Part shown: piece by piece, positions 24,355 through 32,731 of the stretch
Layout: each line of letters opens with the position of its first letter
Numbering within the stretch: position 1 is the stretch's first letter
Origin: a bacterium
Lineage (GTDB): Bacteria; Krumholzibacteriota; Krumholzibacteriia; JACNKJ01
Direction of reading: 5' to 3'
Assembly: GCA_024231955.1 (NCBI GenBank)
Contig: JAAEPZ010000819.1
Coordinates: forward strand, 1-47,541
DNA: 47,541 bases
The notes under the pieces: model-generated
What the model was told of the DNA's origin: nothing
Seen by the model: the letters and a program-made list of their open reading frames with translations, nothing else
The model's database searches: none
Position numbers and translations under genes: made by a program

Positions 24355-26255
24355 TATTCAGGTGCCTTTGGATAGGTAGATGGGTCGTTGGGGTCGATGT
24401 TTTTGGTTTCAGCCCAACAAGTGGTGGTTGCTTTGGCGTCAGTTGGCAGCGGTAAATCGTATGGGTAGACGGTCTCGCTCATTATGCGATGCGCTTGTGG
24501 AATGATTTCCGCAGCACGGTCAATGGGAATCTCGGAAACAATGTCATCGTGGATCTGCAGCAGGATCTGGGCCTCTGGGCACTCGCGCTGATAGAAGTCA
24601 TCCAGGCGAACCATGCAGCTTTTGACCTCGTCGGCCACCGTACCCTGGCACATCCGATTCGGGATCATATACAGCTCGTCAGCTGGCAAGTAGAATCGTC
24701 GACCGTGCAGTGACGTCACATATCCTTGCCGGCGTGCTAGCGTTTCCATCTTGCGTTCCCATGCGGGCAGTGCTGGGATGGCGCGTTGCAGTTCTACGCG
24801 TGCGCGACGTGCTTCGTCTAGCGTGGATTGTAGGTTGTCCGCGATGCGCTGCAATCCCGCTCCGTAGATGGTACCGAATACCAACCGCTTGCAACGCACA
24901 CGCAACGCAGGTATGACTTGGCCGTATATCAGCTGGCAGAATGTCGTGTGGATGTTCTCTCGTTTCACGAACGACTCGATCAGGCGCGGATCCTTCAAGT
25001 ATTGCACCAATGCGGCGAGTTCCGCTTGCGCCTTGTCCATGTGCACGTTTATGAATCCCGGTCGTGTCTTGAATGCACGTTTGATGTCCGTGGTCAGGTC
25101 GTGTCCCACATACGCTTCCACTTCGGCCGCTTGATCTGCTTCACCCCATGCTTCTCGGGGACCGTCAGTTGGCAGATTCTGAAGATTGGGTTTGGATGAT
25201 GAGAAGCGACTCGTGACTGTGCCCGTTTGATTGAACGATGCGTGCAGCACGCCGTTAATGTGAAACCGTTCCAATTGTGCGAGGAACGTGTTGTTCATCT
25301 TGTTTGCAAGTCGGTATCCCAAGATCATGTGCGCAACCGGATGATGCGTACCACGCAAACTTTGATCATCGAACTTGTATCGGCCGGTGGGAGTGCGTGC
25401 GCGTTCCGGAAGTAGTTCCAATACGCCAGTGCGTGCGAACAGATATTCCATGTCATTATATGCACGTGGGTTGAAGGCGTCTAGCTTGCATCCTAACAGC
25501 TCGCAGATGCTTTCGTGCATGTCTTGGGCGATGACCGCAAACCGCTCACGCTGCTTGGTAACCTCCTCAACGTCTATCATAATGCCACGGTCTTCCATAC
25601 GGCCGACCACGTGAAGGAGTTGGTGTTCCTGCCGCAGGAGGGCGGGGAAGTGCTTGGCGACTGTGTGAAACAATCGTTGGAACACAGCCATCGTCAACTC
25701 TGCATCCCCTGCGACTCTGGCGCGTAGAAGGGGCTTGGGGAGGTCTTCATAGTTCTGATCGGCCTTGGCTATCTTGTTGTCTTTGAACCAGTCCGCCACT
25801 TCTTCGACTAGTTTCGGGGCCATCTGTGGTGCATACTTCCGGCCGACGGCATCGAGGTTGAGATTCCCACGAGCATCCCGACCGTCCATGAGATGCGCGA
25901 GGATCATCGTATCCCACACTTGTCCATTGATCTCGTATCCGGCTGCACGCAACATCGACATGTCGAACTTGGCATTGTGGAAGACCGTGTCGATCTGCTC
26001 ACTGGCCAAGGCCTGGGTCAGCAGTGGTGTGTTCTCGGGATGTAATGTGGTTCCTTGGGGTGCCCTGTACACCACAGTGTTGCCGTTGGGTGGGGTGATG
26101 GCAGCGGCGAATACTCGGTGCCCCCTTTTAACCTCCAGCCCCGTCGCTTCCACATCTATGGCCATCGTCTTCTGTGGGGGGCTGATCGGCCTGAACGGAT
26201 CCAAGACCGGCGAGGGCGTTGTGCGCTTCTTCTTGTTTGTCGTTTTGGTAGCCAT
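24354..26255 (-). CDS. Family A DNA polymerase with 3'-5' exonuclease
   Basis: A 633-residue replicative polymerase. Exonuclease motifs: ExoI Asp34/Glu36 in IDVEATGL, ExoII Asp98 in HNAKFD, ExoIII Asp184 in AGDAELTM. Polymerase motif A is Asp407 in HMDKAQAELAAL, where the usual D-Y-S-Q-x-E has Lys-Ala in place of Tyr-Ser. Motif B is R452-x3-K456-x3-F460-G-x2-Y464-G. Motif C is H569-D570-D571, with Asp where the family normally has Glu. All catalytic carboxylates are present, so it should be active. There is no 5' nuclease domain. The start overlaps the DpdA-like gene by 128 bases. Contains a minus-oriented exact motif copy at 26110-26122. Confidence 0.9.
   Translation of the reverse strand: MATKTTNKKKRTTPSPVLDPFRPISPPQKTMAIDVEATGLEVKRGHRVFAAAITPPNGNTVVYRAPQGTTLHPENTPLLTQALASEQIDTVFHNAKFDMSMLRAAGYEINGQVWDTMILAHLMDGRDARGNLNLDAVGRKYAPQMAPKLVEEVADWFKDNKIAKADQNYEDLPKPLLRARVAGDAELTMAVFQRLFHTVAKHFPALLRQEHQLLHVVGRMEDRGIMIDVEEVTKQRERFAVIAQDMHESICELLGCKLDAFNPRAYNDMEYLFARTGVLELLPERARTPTGRYKFDDQSLRGTHHPVAHMILGYRLANKMNNTFLAQLERFHINGVLHASFNQTGTVTSRFSSSKPNLQNLPTDGPREAWGEADQAAEVEAYVGHDLTTDIKRAFKTRPGFINVHMDKAQAELAALVQYLKDPRLIESFVKRENIHTTFCQLIYGQVIPALRVRCKRLVFGTIYGAGLQRIADNLQSTLDEARRARVELQRAIPALPAWERKMETLARRQGYVTSLHGRRFYLPADELYMIPNRMCQGTVADEVKSCMVRLDDFYQRECPEAQILLQIHDDIVSEIPIDRAAEIIPQAHRIMSETVYPYDLPLPTDAKATTTCWAETKNIDPNDPSTYPKAPE
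26110..26122 (-). repeat. Dispersed 13-bp motif (exact, minus)
   Basis: In the DNA polymerase gene just after the ExoI motif, read G-H-R-V-F-A. Confidence 0.9.
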
Positions 26256-27051
26256 ATGATTTTACCAATGGGTGAGCGGCCTTATAAAAGGTGGAAAGGG
26301 GCCAATCCCGGCCGTGGTAGAACGGGTTGTTGTGTGCGGCTGTGAGTGCAAATCTCTGCACATTAGGAGCACCGTGGTGACAGAGGAGTTGGCGTTCCAG
26401 GACGCGCCACGGTTTGCACGTATCGGTTGAGAGGAGCCAGGGATATGCCGAGTGGTGTGGTCCAGCTGAGATGCCTGATCTGGATCCGAGAATGTGAACC
26501 TTGGGAGCGGCACGATGATCGTAAGCGAACAGTTGGTTCCGAAGCGTGTTCACGAGATGGTACAATTCCCACTCGTCGCCCCATTCCCAACTTTGCCGGA
26601 TGATGCCGAGACCGAGCATGTAACGACGAGCAGGAGCCTCGCTGATAACCTTGAGGGCACCGAGTATTGCCGCTATTGCCGCCGGCCGGCCCCATCCCTG
26701 TGGAGTTAGTATCCATTTTGGTGTGCGTGCCCCTGCGGGAACGGTGGCCATGAAGTAACGCTCGAACCCTAACGAGTATTCCAAGCTGTTGGTTCCGAAT
26801 GGCACATCGGGCAAGACTGCATAGTCGGGTTCAATGGATCGGATTGTGGCTGCGTACTCGGGCCAGCTGACTTCTTCGTTCTCGTATACGCCAGTGTCGA
26901 GCATTATCCAACCGCCATCTCGGTCTTGAACGAGTTTCAACAGGTCAGGATTGCGCAATTGTGGCGCGGTAAACATTCGGAACGGATAATGCTGTAGTGC
27001 CGTGCAATGCAGATGGGCTCCCACAGGAGCAATGAAGTAGAAGTTAATCAT
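26128..27051 (-). CDS. dpdA: DpdA-like DNA 7-deazaguanine transglycosylase
   Basis: A 307-residue TGT-fold protein; DpdA enzymes exchange guanine in phage DNA for a 7-deazaguanine base. Seen here: MINFYFIAPVGAHLH at the start, Asp52 in GWIMLDTGVYENEE (the position of the TGT Asp in DSGG), Asp82 in YAVLPDVPFGTN, and ILTPQGWGRP, which matches the VQG segment. I chose ATG 27051 because it lies just after the FolE stop and starts at the beginning of the fold. It sits in one operon with FolE and QueE, and QueD is coded elsewhere in the genome. The last 42 codons overlap the polymerase gene out of frame. An antisense motif copy is at 26656-26668. Confidence 0.8.
   Translation of the reverse strand: MINFYFIAPVGAHLHCTALQHYPFRMFTAPQLRNPDLLKLVQDRDGGWIMLDTGVYENEEVSWPEYAATIRSIEPDYAVLPDVPFGTNSLEYSLGFERYFMATVPAGARTPKWILTPQGWGRPAAIAAILGALKVISEAPARRYMLGLGIIRQSWEWGDEWELYHLVNTLRNQLFAYDHRAAPKVHILGSRSGISAGPHHSAYPWLLSTDTCKPWRVLERQLLCHHGAPNVQRFALTAAHNNPFYHGRDWPLSTFYKAAHPLVKSYGYQNDKQEEAHNALAGLGSVQADQPPTEDDGHRCGSDGAGG
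26656..26668 (+). repeat. Dispersed 13-bp motif (exact)
   Basis: Antisense inside the DpdA-like gene, which reads A-I-L-G-A-L. Confidence 0.9.
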
Positions 27052-27064
27052 GGTATTGGATGAG

Positions 27065-27673
27065 TTACCTGTTGTGCGCTCTTGCGCGGGCTTGGAATTG
27101 TTCAAGATACGCATGGAGGTGATGCAGGGCGGCAGTGCTGGCGTGTTCGTATCGGTGTGATACCGATTGCGTGACCGTGAGAGCGCCTGCGGATTTCGCG
27201 CCTCTGAGAGTCATGCACATGTGTTCGGCTTCAATGAGAACGACCGCTGCAAACCCCTTACTGCTAGTAAGTAGCAGGTTTGCTGCGTTCTGGGTCAGCT
27301 CTTCTTGGACAGTCGGCACCTTGGCACAGTGACGCACCAGCTTGATAATCTTCGATAAACCCAAGAGCGAGCAGTCGGGTAGATACGCGGCTGAGAGCTT
27401 GCCGTGGAACGGGAGAAGGTGATGAGCGCAAAATGAGTAGATGGGCGCGTTGTGGACCTCGACCCATTGGTGACGACCATCGTGTGTGGGGACCGTCTCG
27501 AAGGCGGTCGCCTTGGGTGGATCGGCGAAGTTGCCGTCCAAAATTTTGTCGTATAGCTTGGCGACTCGTTTGGGAGTGTTCTCGAAATGTGGGGAAGTGG
27601 GATCGCATCCGAGGGCCCTGAGTAAGTCTGCAGTGGCGTTCTGCACGTCGATGAGGTTGGCTGGTGGTAGCAT
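27065..27673 (-). CDS. folE: GTP cyclohydrolase I
   Basis: A 202-residue FolE that converts GTP to 7,8-dihydroneopterin triphosphate, the first step to 7-deazaguanines. The zinc ligands are visible: Cys82 and His85 in SFCAHHLLPFHG, where the usual Glu of CEHH is Ala, and Cys153 in EHMCMTLRG. The family segments TPKRVAKLY, LLGLSKIIKLV and QERL-like VQEELTQNAAN are in the expected order. It is coded between QueE and the DpdA-like gene, which argues for deazaguanine rather than folate synthesis. Confidence 0.92.
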   Translation of the reverse strand: MLPPANLIDVQNATADLLRALGCDPTSPHFENTPKRVAKLYDKILDGNFADPPKATAFETVPTHDGRHQWVEVHNAPIYSFCAHHLLPFHGKLSAAYLPDCSLLGLSKIIKLVRHCAKVPTVQEELTQNAANLLLTSSKGFAAVVLIEAEHMCMTLRGAKSAGALTVTQSVSHRYEHASTAALHHLHAYLEQFQARARAHNR

Positions 27674-27690
27674 TAGTTGGGCATCCTGGG

Positions 27691-28410
27691 TTATGGGAGA
27701 TTCAAGAGTTTGTGTAGTTGCACAGATAGGGAGAAGGTGACTCCGCGTGGGGGGTTCTCAAGGAGCCAAAGACACCGGCGGAGGGCGGGATAGTAGGGTT
27801 CGTTCTTCTCGGTGTCCCATACGGGACTCAGGGTGTAGAAATCGGCTCCGAGGCCTGGAACGGGATGCCAGGTGTCTTCGCCGGTCTCGATCAGAGTCCG
27901 GATCTCGACCACGTGACCGATCAACTTGACGGGATGGCCCTTCTTTGGCGAGATCGTTACCACGTCGAAAAGATCCATGACCGAATCGGTCGTGGTGCCA
28001 TTGGTCTCCAGGTGAAGGACTCGACCGAGACTCTTAATCGACCGAAGGAGTTGTTCCGACTCGTTGACCTGTCCCAGGCTGGGAATGATGTTACCCATCG
28101 CAAGTTGACCCATCGGTTCACCGCCGGTAAAGACGACTCGGTCCGCTTTTGACTCGCGTACTCGGTTGATCAGGTAGCTGAGGGATCGCAGCCTCCATTC
28201 GGGACTGCGTGCGTGAGAGCCGACTTTAGCTTTGGGCTGAGCGTGCGCCGTATCGCAAAAGTCGCAGTTGAGGTTGCAGCCCTGGAATCGGATGAACAGG
28301 GCTTGGTGGCCGGTGAATGGGCCCTCGCCTATGACGGACTCGAATATCTCGTTGATCGCATATCGACTCTCTCTGGATGCGTGCGCGCCGGGCGCGGTGT
28401 CGACTGTCAT
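27691..28410 (-). CDS. queE: 7-carboxy-7-deazaguanine synthase (radical SAM)
   Basis: A 239-residue QueE. The radical SAM cluster motif C-x3-C-x2-C is Cys45/49/52 in RFQGCNLNCDFCD. It is preceded by the QueE-typical FESVIGEGPFTGHQALFIR and followed by VVFTGGEPM, LETNGT and TISPKKGHPVKL. It converts 6-carboxytetrahydropterin, made by QueD, to 7-carboxy-7-deazaguanine. Its start overlaps the primase stop by 4 bases (ATGA), placing it in the replication operon. All key residues are present. Confidence 0.92.
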   Translation of the reverse strand: MTVDTAPGAHASRESRYAINEIFESVIGEGPFTGHQALFIRFQGCNLNCDFCDTAHAQPKAKVGSHARSPEWRLRSLSYLINRVRESKADRVVFTGGEPMGQLAMGNIIPSLGQVNESEQLLRSIKSLGRVLHLETNGTTTDSVMDLFDVVTISPKKGHPVKLIGHVVEIRTLIETGEDTWHPVPGLGADFYTLSPVWDTEKNEPYYPALRRCLWLLENPPRGVTFSLSVQLHKLLNLP

Positions 28411-31286
28411 GATGCTTCTCCGTTCTGTAGGGTAATTAAGAGTGTCCGGAAAGCCGGACGTTTGGTGTATCCGCGGTGACCAGCCTTTTCGAGGGCCCGT
28501 TGGCGGACTAATTGGGATATCAGGGATCGCGCTTGCCAGCTGTCAGCTCCGCACCAGTCTTCGATATCCTCGGTGCCGACATACTGCTGAGATAGGAAGC
28601 CTTCGATCAGATCATCCAGATCATCGGGTTGAGGGGCCTGTTCTTGGAGAATGGTGGCAACGGCATCGGGGTCACGAAGGGATCGTTTGGCCAGCTCGTT
28701 TTGTGAGAATTGGTAGTATGCCGAGGATTCGCGTGAATAAACATGATGAAGGAAGTTTACGGCGAATTGTGCATGTTGGAGTTTGACACGCAGAATAGAT
28801 GGCGTACGGGGTGAAATTGAATAGGTTCTGGCCGCTGCCGCCGCTGCGATTCGGGCCAGCTTGAATCTGGCGTCCTCGACCTGGACGAGGCATATTTTCG
28901 GCGAGTATAGGGCCCCCAGCTTTTGAGCTGCATCCAGAATGTGATCGGTCGCGGCGGAGGCGAACGTAACTTGCTTGGGAGTGCGGGACCATGCCCAGAG
29001 AATAAGAAGGCGTGCCAGATCCGCTGGGTACGACTGGGTAGGGGCTTCTGATTGGTGTCGTCGGTTGATGGTGGCAGCGTCCACGTCTTGAGCGCCTATC
29101 ACCAACACGAAGTCGAATCGAGCGATATCTTCCGGCGCACCGACTAGGGGGGTAAGGGCTTCGATGCCGTGCGGGAAATCTTCGATACGTGAGGCATGGC
29201 CGGTACGAGCGTGGGCCCGAGGATTGGCAAGCCAGAGGAGACGGGTCCGTGAGTGAGTCGACTCAGTGATGATCTTTGTGATCTCGGCGATGCCCTCTGA
29301 CCGGATCCGAGACAACCGACCGAAGTCGTTGGGCGTGAGTGCGGAACATTCATCGAGGATCACAAGTCGTTGATCGGCCGTTGGCAGCTTGCCCCATACC
29401 AACGTCCACGTGTTGTTCACTTTATGCAGCCCGCCCACGAGACCCGCGAGAGTCATATGCTCGCCCGATATGACCGACCCAAGCTGATAGGCGTTGGCGA
29501 GACCTTCGGCCACGCATCCCTTACCCGTCCTTGTATCACCGAGTATCATCACGTCCAGCCACCCCCTGGCAGCAGGGTTATCAGCGAATGGTATTCGAAG
29601 CGGTGAGTGATAGACCAGATCAATGGCAGTGTGTAAGTCGTTACGTGCGTAGATGTGAGTGTGTTCGTGAGATTGATAGGTCGCTATGTCGGCCAGTTTG
29701 GCTGTGAGTGATTCCACAGTAGGAGTGGTGGGTTGAAACGTAAGAGACAGGGCTTTAGTCTGTTCCGCGGTGAGAGTGAAATTAGTGAGCGCAGATTCGA
29801 TAGAAGCGGTTCGGTGGATGAGATGCGTGACCTGTTGAGTTCGAGGATGCGGCAGCGTCCGGCCGACAAGATTATAATCAGAATTAAGCTGGAGTGCGGG
29901 GGCGTCGGGACCCTGCACCACATAGGCCTGACGAAGTGTGTACGGTTCGGCTTCGTGAGAAGAGGGGGCTTCACCCCGGAGAGATGGGGACAATAGTACT
30001 TCTTCGACTCGCCACGTTTCGAGAACTTCCGCATCCATGGACGCATTGCGCGGGACATGAGCGATCTCCTTGAATATGCCTAGTTGCTGCTTATCAGTTG
30101 TGCTGATGAGTTTGAGTAGAACGGGATCGGTCGAGAGGAATGACAGCGTCTGGTCATAGGGCTCGCCGGTCGGTGTTTTGACGGTCAGCTTAACTTTCTT
30201 AGGGGCGACGTAAGGGGTGACTGTGCGGCCCACAAGGGTGCATTGCAGAGCGGTGCTTCGATTAATATGGGTGGGGTCAGTTGCCGCGTGGAGAGTGAGA
30301 GTCCCGACCATGTCGGGGGCGGTGAGGATTGCCTTAAGTGTCGTGTCAAGTAGGGATTGAAAATCAGCCGGGGTTCGGCCTTCGCTGATGAAGTAGTCGG
30401 TGATGTCTCCTCCTCGATATGAACTATCAAGGGGAAGTTCAAGCACTCCAACGGCAACCCCAGATCGTGCAAGGTCGGTGGCGACAGACTTGGCGGCCAG
30501 CTGACCTGCGTTATCCGCATCCCACATATCGTATACAAGTATACAGGGTATTCCCAAGTCAGCAAGTGTTGTCGTCCACTCTGGGTTCCAATGTTGACAT
30601 CCCCCAGTATGCGTGATAGATGGGAAACCATGTCTTCGGAGGAGTAAGGCATCGAATTCTCCTTCGCATATTATGATGTACGGGGGACGGACGGGGGTGA
30701 TCGGCATCGGGTATAGGGCCGGGGTATTGTCTCCACCAACGAGGTTGACCATTTTCGGGCGCGACCCCGGCTCTGGATGGTAGCGGCGTATTGTTGAAAT
30801 GCCTCGTTCAGCGAAGACAGGAAGAGTAAACCGCTCGCCATCATGGCCCACCAAGTAGCGAGCAGTAGTGGACTCGTCAAGGCCCCGCGCTCTTCGTAGG
30901 TACGAGCGATGGTACTCAGTGAGGGCGGCGTGGTATTCGAGGGCGTCATTGCGGAGTGCAGACGGTGAAGTTGTGTGGGCGACAGTGGCATCTCGTGGGC
31001 CTAGCGTGGTATCGAGATCGTTTGAGGTGAGTGTGGTAACCTTGTGTTTCTTCAAGAAGTCATAGGCTTCGGGCAATGGGATGCCTTCGCGTTTAGCGTA
31101 AAATTGAGCGGCGTTGCCAGAAGCCCCGCAGCCGTGGCACTTGAATGCTCCAGATGTTGTAACCGAACATGAAGGCGTTTGGCTGGTCTCGTCCTCATGG
31201 AAGGGGCACCGAGTATTTCGGTCGGTCGCCCCGTTGAACGTGACGCCGAATATCCCTTCAAGTGTTTTGATAGCTGCTGACGGCAT
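28407..31286 (-). CDS. Primase fused to an MCM-like AAA+ helicase
   Basis: A 959-residue protein. N-terminus: CHC2 zinc finger (Cys27, His30, Cys50, Cys53). A TOPRIM domain follows at about 203-300, with the conserved Glu in IIICEGEFDAL and D-x-D in DMWDADNAGQ. C-terminus: AAA+ motor with Walker A GDTRTGKG (583-590), Walker B LVILDE (641-646), sensor-1 Asn in LLWLANP (688), and ARFDFVLVI (722-730) matching the MCM arginine-finger segment SRFDLLF. It would make primers and unwind DNA at the fork. The C-terminal motor looks MCM-like rather than the usual RecA-fold DnaB type. An antisense motif copy (31205-31217) falls on the zinc-finger codons. Confidence 0.75.
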   Translation of the reverse strand: MPSAAIKTLEGIFGVTFNGATDRNTRCPFHEDETSQTPSCSVTTSGAFKCHGCGASGNAAQFYAKREGIPLPEAYDFLKKHKVTTLTSNDLDTTLGPRDATVAHTTSPSALRNDALEYHAALTEYHRSYLRRARGLDESTTARYLVGHDGERFTLPVFAERGISTIRRYHPEPGSRPKMVNLVGGDNTPALYPMPITPVRPPYIIICEGEFDALLLRRHGFPSITHTGGCQHWNPEWTTTLADLGIPCILVYDMWDADNAGQLAAKSVATDLARSGVAVGVLELPLDSSYRGGDITDYFISEGRTPADFQSLLDTTLKAILTAPDMVGTLTLHAATDPTHINRSTALQCTLVGRTVTPYVAPKKVKLTVKTPTGEPYDQTLSFLSTDPVLLKLISTTDKQQLGIFKEIAHVPRNASMDAEVLETWRVEEVLLSPSLRGEAPSSHEAEPYTLRQAYVVQGPDAPALQLNSDYNLVGRTLPHPRTQQVTHLIHRTASIESALTNFTLTAEQTKALSLTFQPTTPTVESLTAKLADIATYQSHEHTHIYARNDLHTAIDLVYHSPLRIPFADNPAARGWLDVMILGDTRTGKGCVAEGLANAYQLGSVISGEHMTLAGLVGGLHKVNNTWTLVWGKLPTADQRLVILDECSALTPNDFGRLSRIRSEGIAEITKIITESTHSRTRLLWLANPRAHARTGHASRIEDFPHGIEALTPLVGAPEDIARFDFVLVIGAQDVDAATINRRHQSEAPTQSYPADLARLLILWAWSRTPKQVTFASAATDHILDAAQKLGALYSPKICLVQVEDARFKLARIAAAAAARTYSISPRTPSILRVKLQHAQFAVNFLHHVYSRESSAYYQFSQNELAKRSLRDPDAVATILQEQAPQPDDLDDLIEGFLSQQYVGTEDIEDWCGADSWQARSLISQLVRQRALEKAGHRGYTKRPAFRTLLITLQNGEAS
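31205..31217 (+). repeat. Dispersed 13-bp motif (exact)
   Basis: Antisense in the primase zinc-finger codons, read N-T-R-C-P-F, a third peptide frame. Confidence 0.9.
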
Positions 31287-31297
31287 GCGTTTGCGTG

Positions 31298-32014
31298 CTA
31301 CTCGGCGTTAACGAATTGAGCAAGAATGGTGGGGAATACTGGTTTGAGCGCATCGAGTATCATCCGGGCAATTTCACGCATTTGCGGATGAGCGGCAGGA
31401 GCAAGGCGGAGAGTGAGTACGTGCATCCATTCACGGATGTTGGCCGTCATCACGATTTCCGCCTTGAGCGAGTTTGGGAGGACGGACCGGGCAATCTGGG
31501 GTGGAGCACCCTGCTCCAGCATGCCGAAATACATCCGTTCTGCGTACCCCATCGCAGACTCCCATTTCGCCTTCTGCGAGGTCCCACCAAAGCTATCAGC
31601 AAACGGCGGTGCAATCACGGTGATCTCGGATCCAAACTCACCTTTGGAGTAGTTGCAGTACCGAGTAGATTCCTGCGAGTACGAGGCAAGACGGTGTCGA
31701 ACCAATTCGTGAGTGACTCCTCGGTCGCAGACAATCTTGAGAGTTGCGCTTGCGTGCTCGATAACCGAATGATGGCCGAGTTTTGTGATTTTCCCGACGA
31801 ACTTCGCGGCTGATTCAGGATCGGGATCGGTCAGATAATCCTGATCAATGTAGCCCGCATTGTGGCAGGTGACGCACTGGTCTTCTATCACGTTTCCACA
31901 ATCAGGACATTTAACGCGGTCCGATTTGTAGCAGATGCGTCCGGCTTGTTCTATGAGCGATTCGGGATTAGGGGTGTGGGAAAGTAGGGTGACGGATGGT
32001 TTGATGATGCGCAT
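31298..32014 (-). CDS. thyX: Flavin-dependent thymidylate synthase with zinc-ribbon insertion
   Basis: A 238-residue ThyX, converting dUMP to dTMP. I chose ATG 32014 behind AAGGAGA. The signature R-H-R-x7-S is at 106-116 (RHRLASYSQES), with GHHSVIEH before it and the REW..TLR region near the end. Unusually, after the N-terminal ICY.SD segment there is an insertion with Cys36-x2-Cys39 and Cys47-x2-Cys50 (KCPDCGNVIEDQCVTCHNAG), which looks like a zinc ribbon. An otherwise normal catalytic part suggests an active enzyme. It lies alone after a 174-base structured gap in an otherwise tight operon. Confidence 0.9.
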   Translation of the reverse strand: MRIIKPSVTLLSHTPNPESLIEQAGRICYKSDRVKCPDCGNVIEDQCVTCHNAGYIDQDYLTDPDPESAAKFVGKITKLGHHSVIEHASATLKIVCDRGVTHELVRHRLASYSQESTRYCNYSKGEFGSEITVIAPPFADSFGGTSQKAKWESAMGYAERMYFGMLEQGAPPQIARSVLPNSLKAEIVMTANIREWMHVLTLRLAPAAHPQMREIARMILDALKPVFPTILAQFVNAE

Positions 32015-32042
32015 GAGTTTCTCCTTGCGATGATGGGTGGGG

Positions 32043-32173
32043 CGTATAGGACGGGTGGGGATCGAACCCAGCCTGATGCGCGGTGTGTTCACATTGCCCG
32101 AGGGCCACGATGCGACTTACTCACTCCCAGGCGTCCTACCGAGCTAGTCCCGGTTCGTGGTTAGACCAGCTCT
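32043..32173 (-). other. Structured, tRNA-like intergenic RNA upstream of thyX
   Basis: Read on the minus strand, the 174-base gap 32015-32188 holds nested pairings. A 9-bp stem GAGCTGGTC/GACTAGCTC (about 32143-32173) comes first. Then AGGACG pairs with CGTCCT, enclosing GCCTG/CAGGC and the T-arm-like hairpin TGGG-TTCGATC-CCCA. The last has the classic TTCRANY loop next to the 3' strand of an acceptor-like stem, but no D arm and no ordinary anticodon arm could be drawn. It may be a 5' UTR element, a tRNA-like RNA, or a decayed tRNA. Confidence 0.4.
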
Positions 32174-32188
32174 GTCGATGCGCGGTGG

Positions 32189-32731
32189 TTACGGGGTGTA
32201 GTCTTCGTCGCTTTCCGGAGCGCGGGACCGGACCCGTTGTTGGAAGTACACGTTGAAGAACTCGCCGTTTTGCCTGGTCTGGACCTTAATCACCCAACTC
32301 TCTTTCTCGGCTTGAGTGAGCACTTCGCCGACCTCTTCTAAAGAGAGACGTTTGGCATTGATGCCTACTCGTGCGAGTTGCTGTTGCGTGATATCGACCT
32401 GCTTAGGCGAGCCGAGACCGTCACGTTTGGTGACGACCGTGCCCTCGTGTTCTTCCGGCTCCATGATCTCTAGCTCCCACACGAACTGGAGCTTCTGCGA
32501 CGATTGGGCTCGAACCAGACCGGCCGTCTTCACGCGGGTGGTGAATGTGCCGACCGGCTTGCTCGGGTCCTGGTATGCCTGGCCTTCGTTCCATCCCGCC
32601 GTATCCATGGCGCTGACATCGACTTGTGGGAACAGGTCGTCATCAGCCGGGGCGGGATCAGCATTCGAGGCACGGGCCGGGGAGGTCGTCTTCTTCTTCG
32701 CTTTCGCTTTCGATTTTGGTTTTCTCGCCAT
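32189..32731 (-). CDS. DUF669-like single-stranded DNA-binding protein
   Basis: A 180-residue protein. The first 25 residues are a Lys/Ala-rich tail. The core (about 50-165) matches the layout of phage DUF669 proteins: GTFTTRVKTAGLVRAQSSQK, KLQFVWELEIME, a L/V-G-I segment (ARVGINAKRL), and VIKVQTRQNGEFFNVYFQQ. This family is coded beside Sak4-like ATPases and serves as ssDNA-binding partner in phage recombination, as seems the case here. It overlaps the upstream gene by 74 bases. Confidence 0.65.
   Translation of the reverse strand: MARKPKSKAKAKKKTTSPARASNADPAPADDDLFPQVDVSAMDTAGWNEGQAYQDPSKPVGTFTTRVKTAGLVRAQSSQKLQFVWELEIMEPEEHEGTVVTKRDGLGSPKQVDITQQQLARVGINAKRLSLEEVGEVLTQAEKESWVIKVQTRQNGEFFNVYFQQRVRSRAPESDEDYTP

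Noticed and set aside
29529..29541. Another full copy of the 13-bp motif
   Set aside because: Only the 10-bp core CACCGAGTAT matches; flanking bases differ. Mentioned as degenerate only.
32046..32140. A complete tRNA gene on the minus strand
   Set aside because: The T-arm and acceptor-like pairing are good, but there is no D arm with GG, position 8 and 14 bases do not fit, and no 7-base anticodon loop on a 5-bp stem could be drawn. Kept only as a tRNA-like structure.
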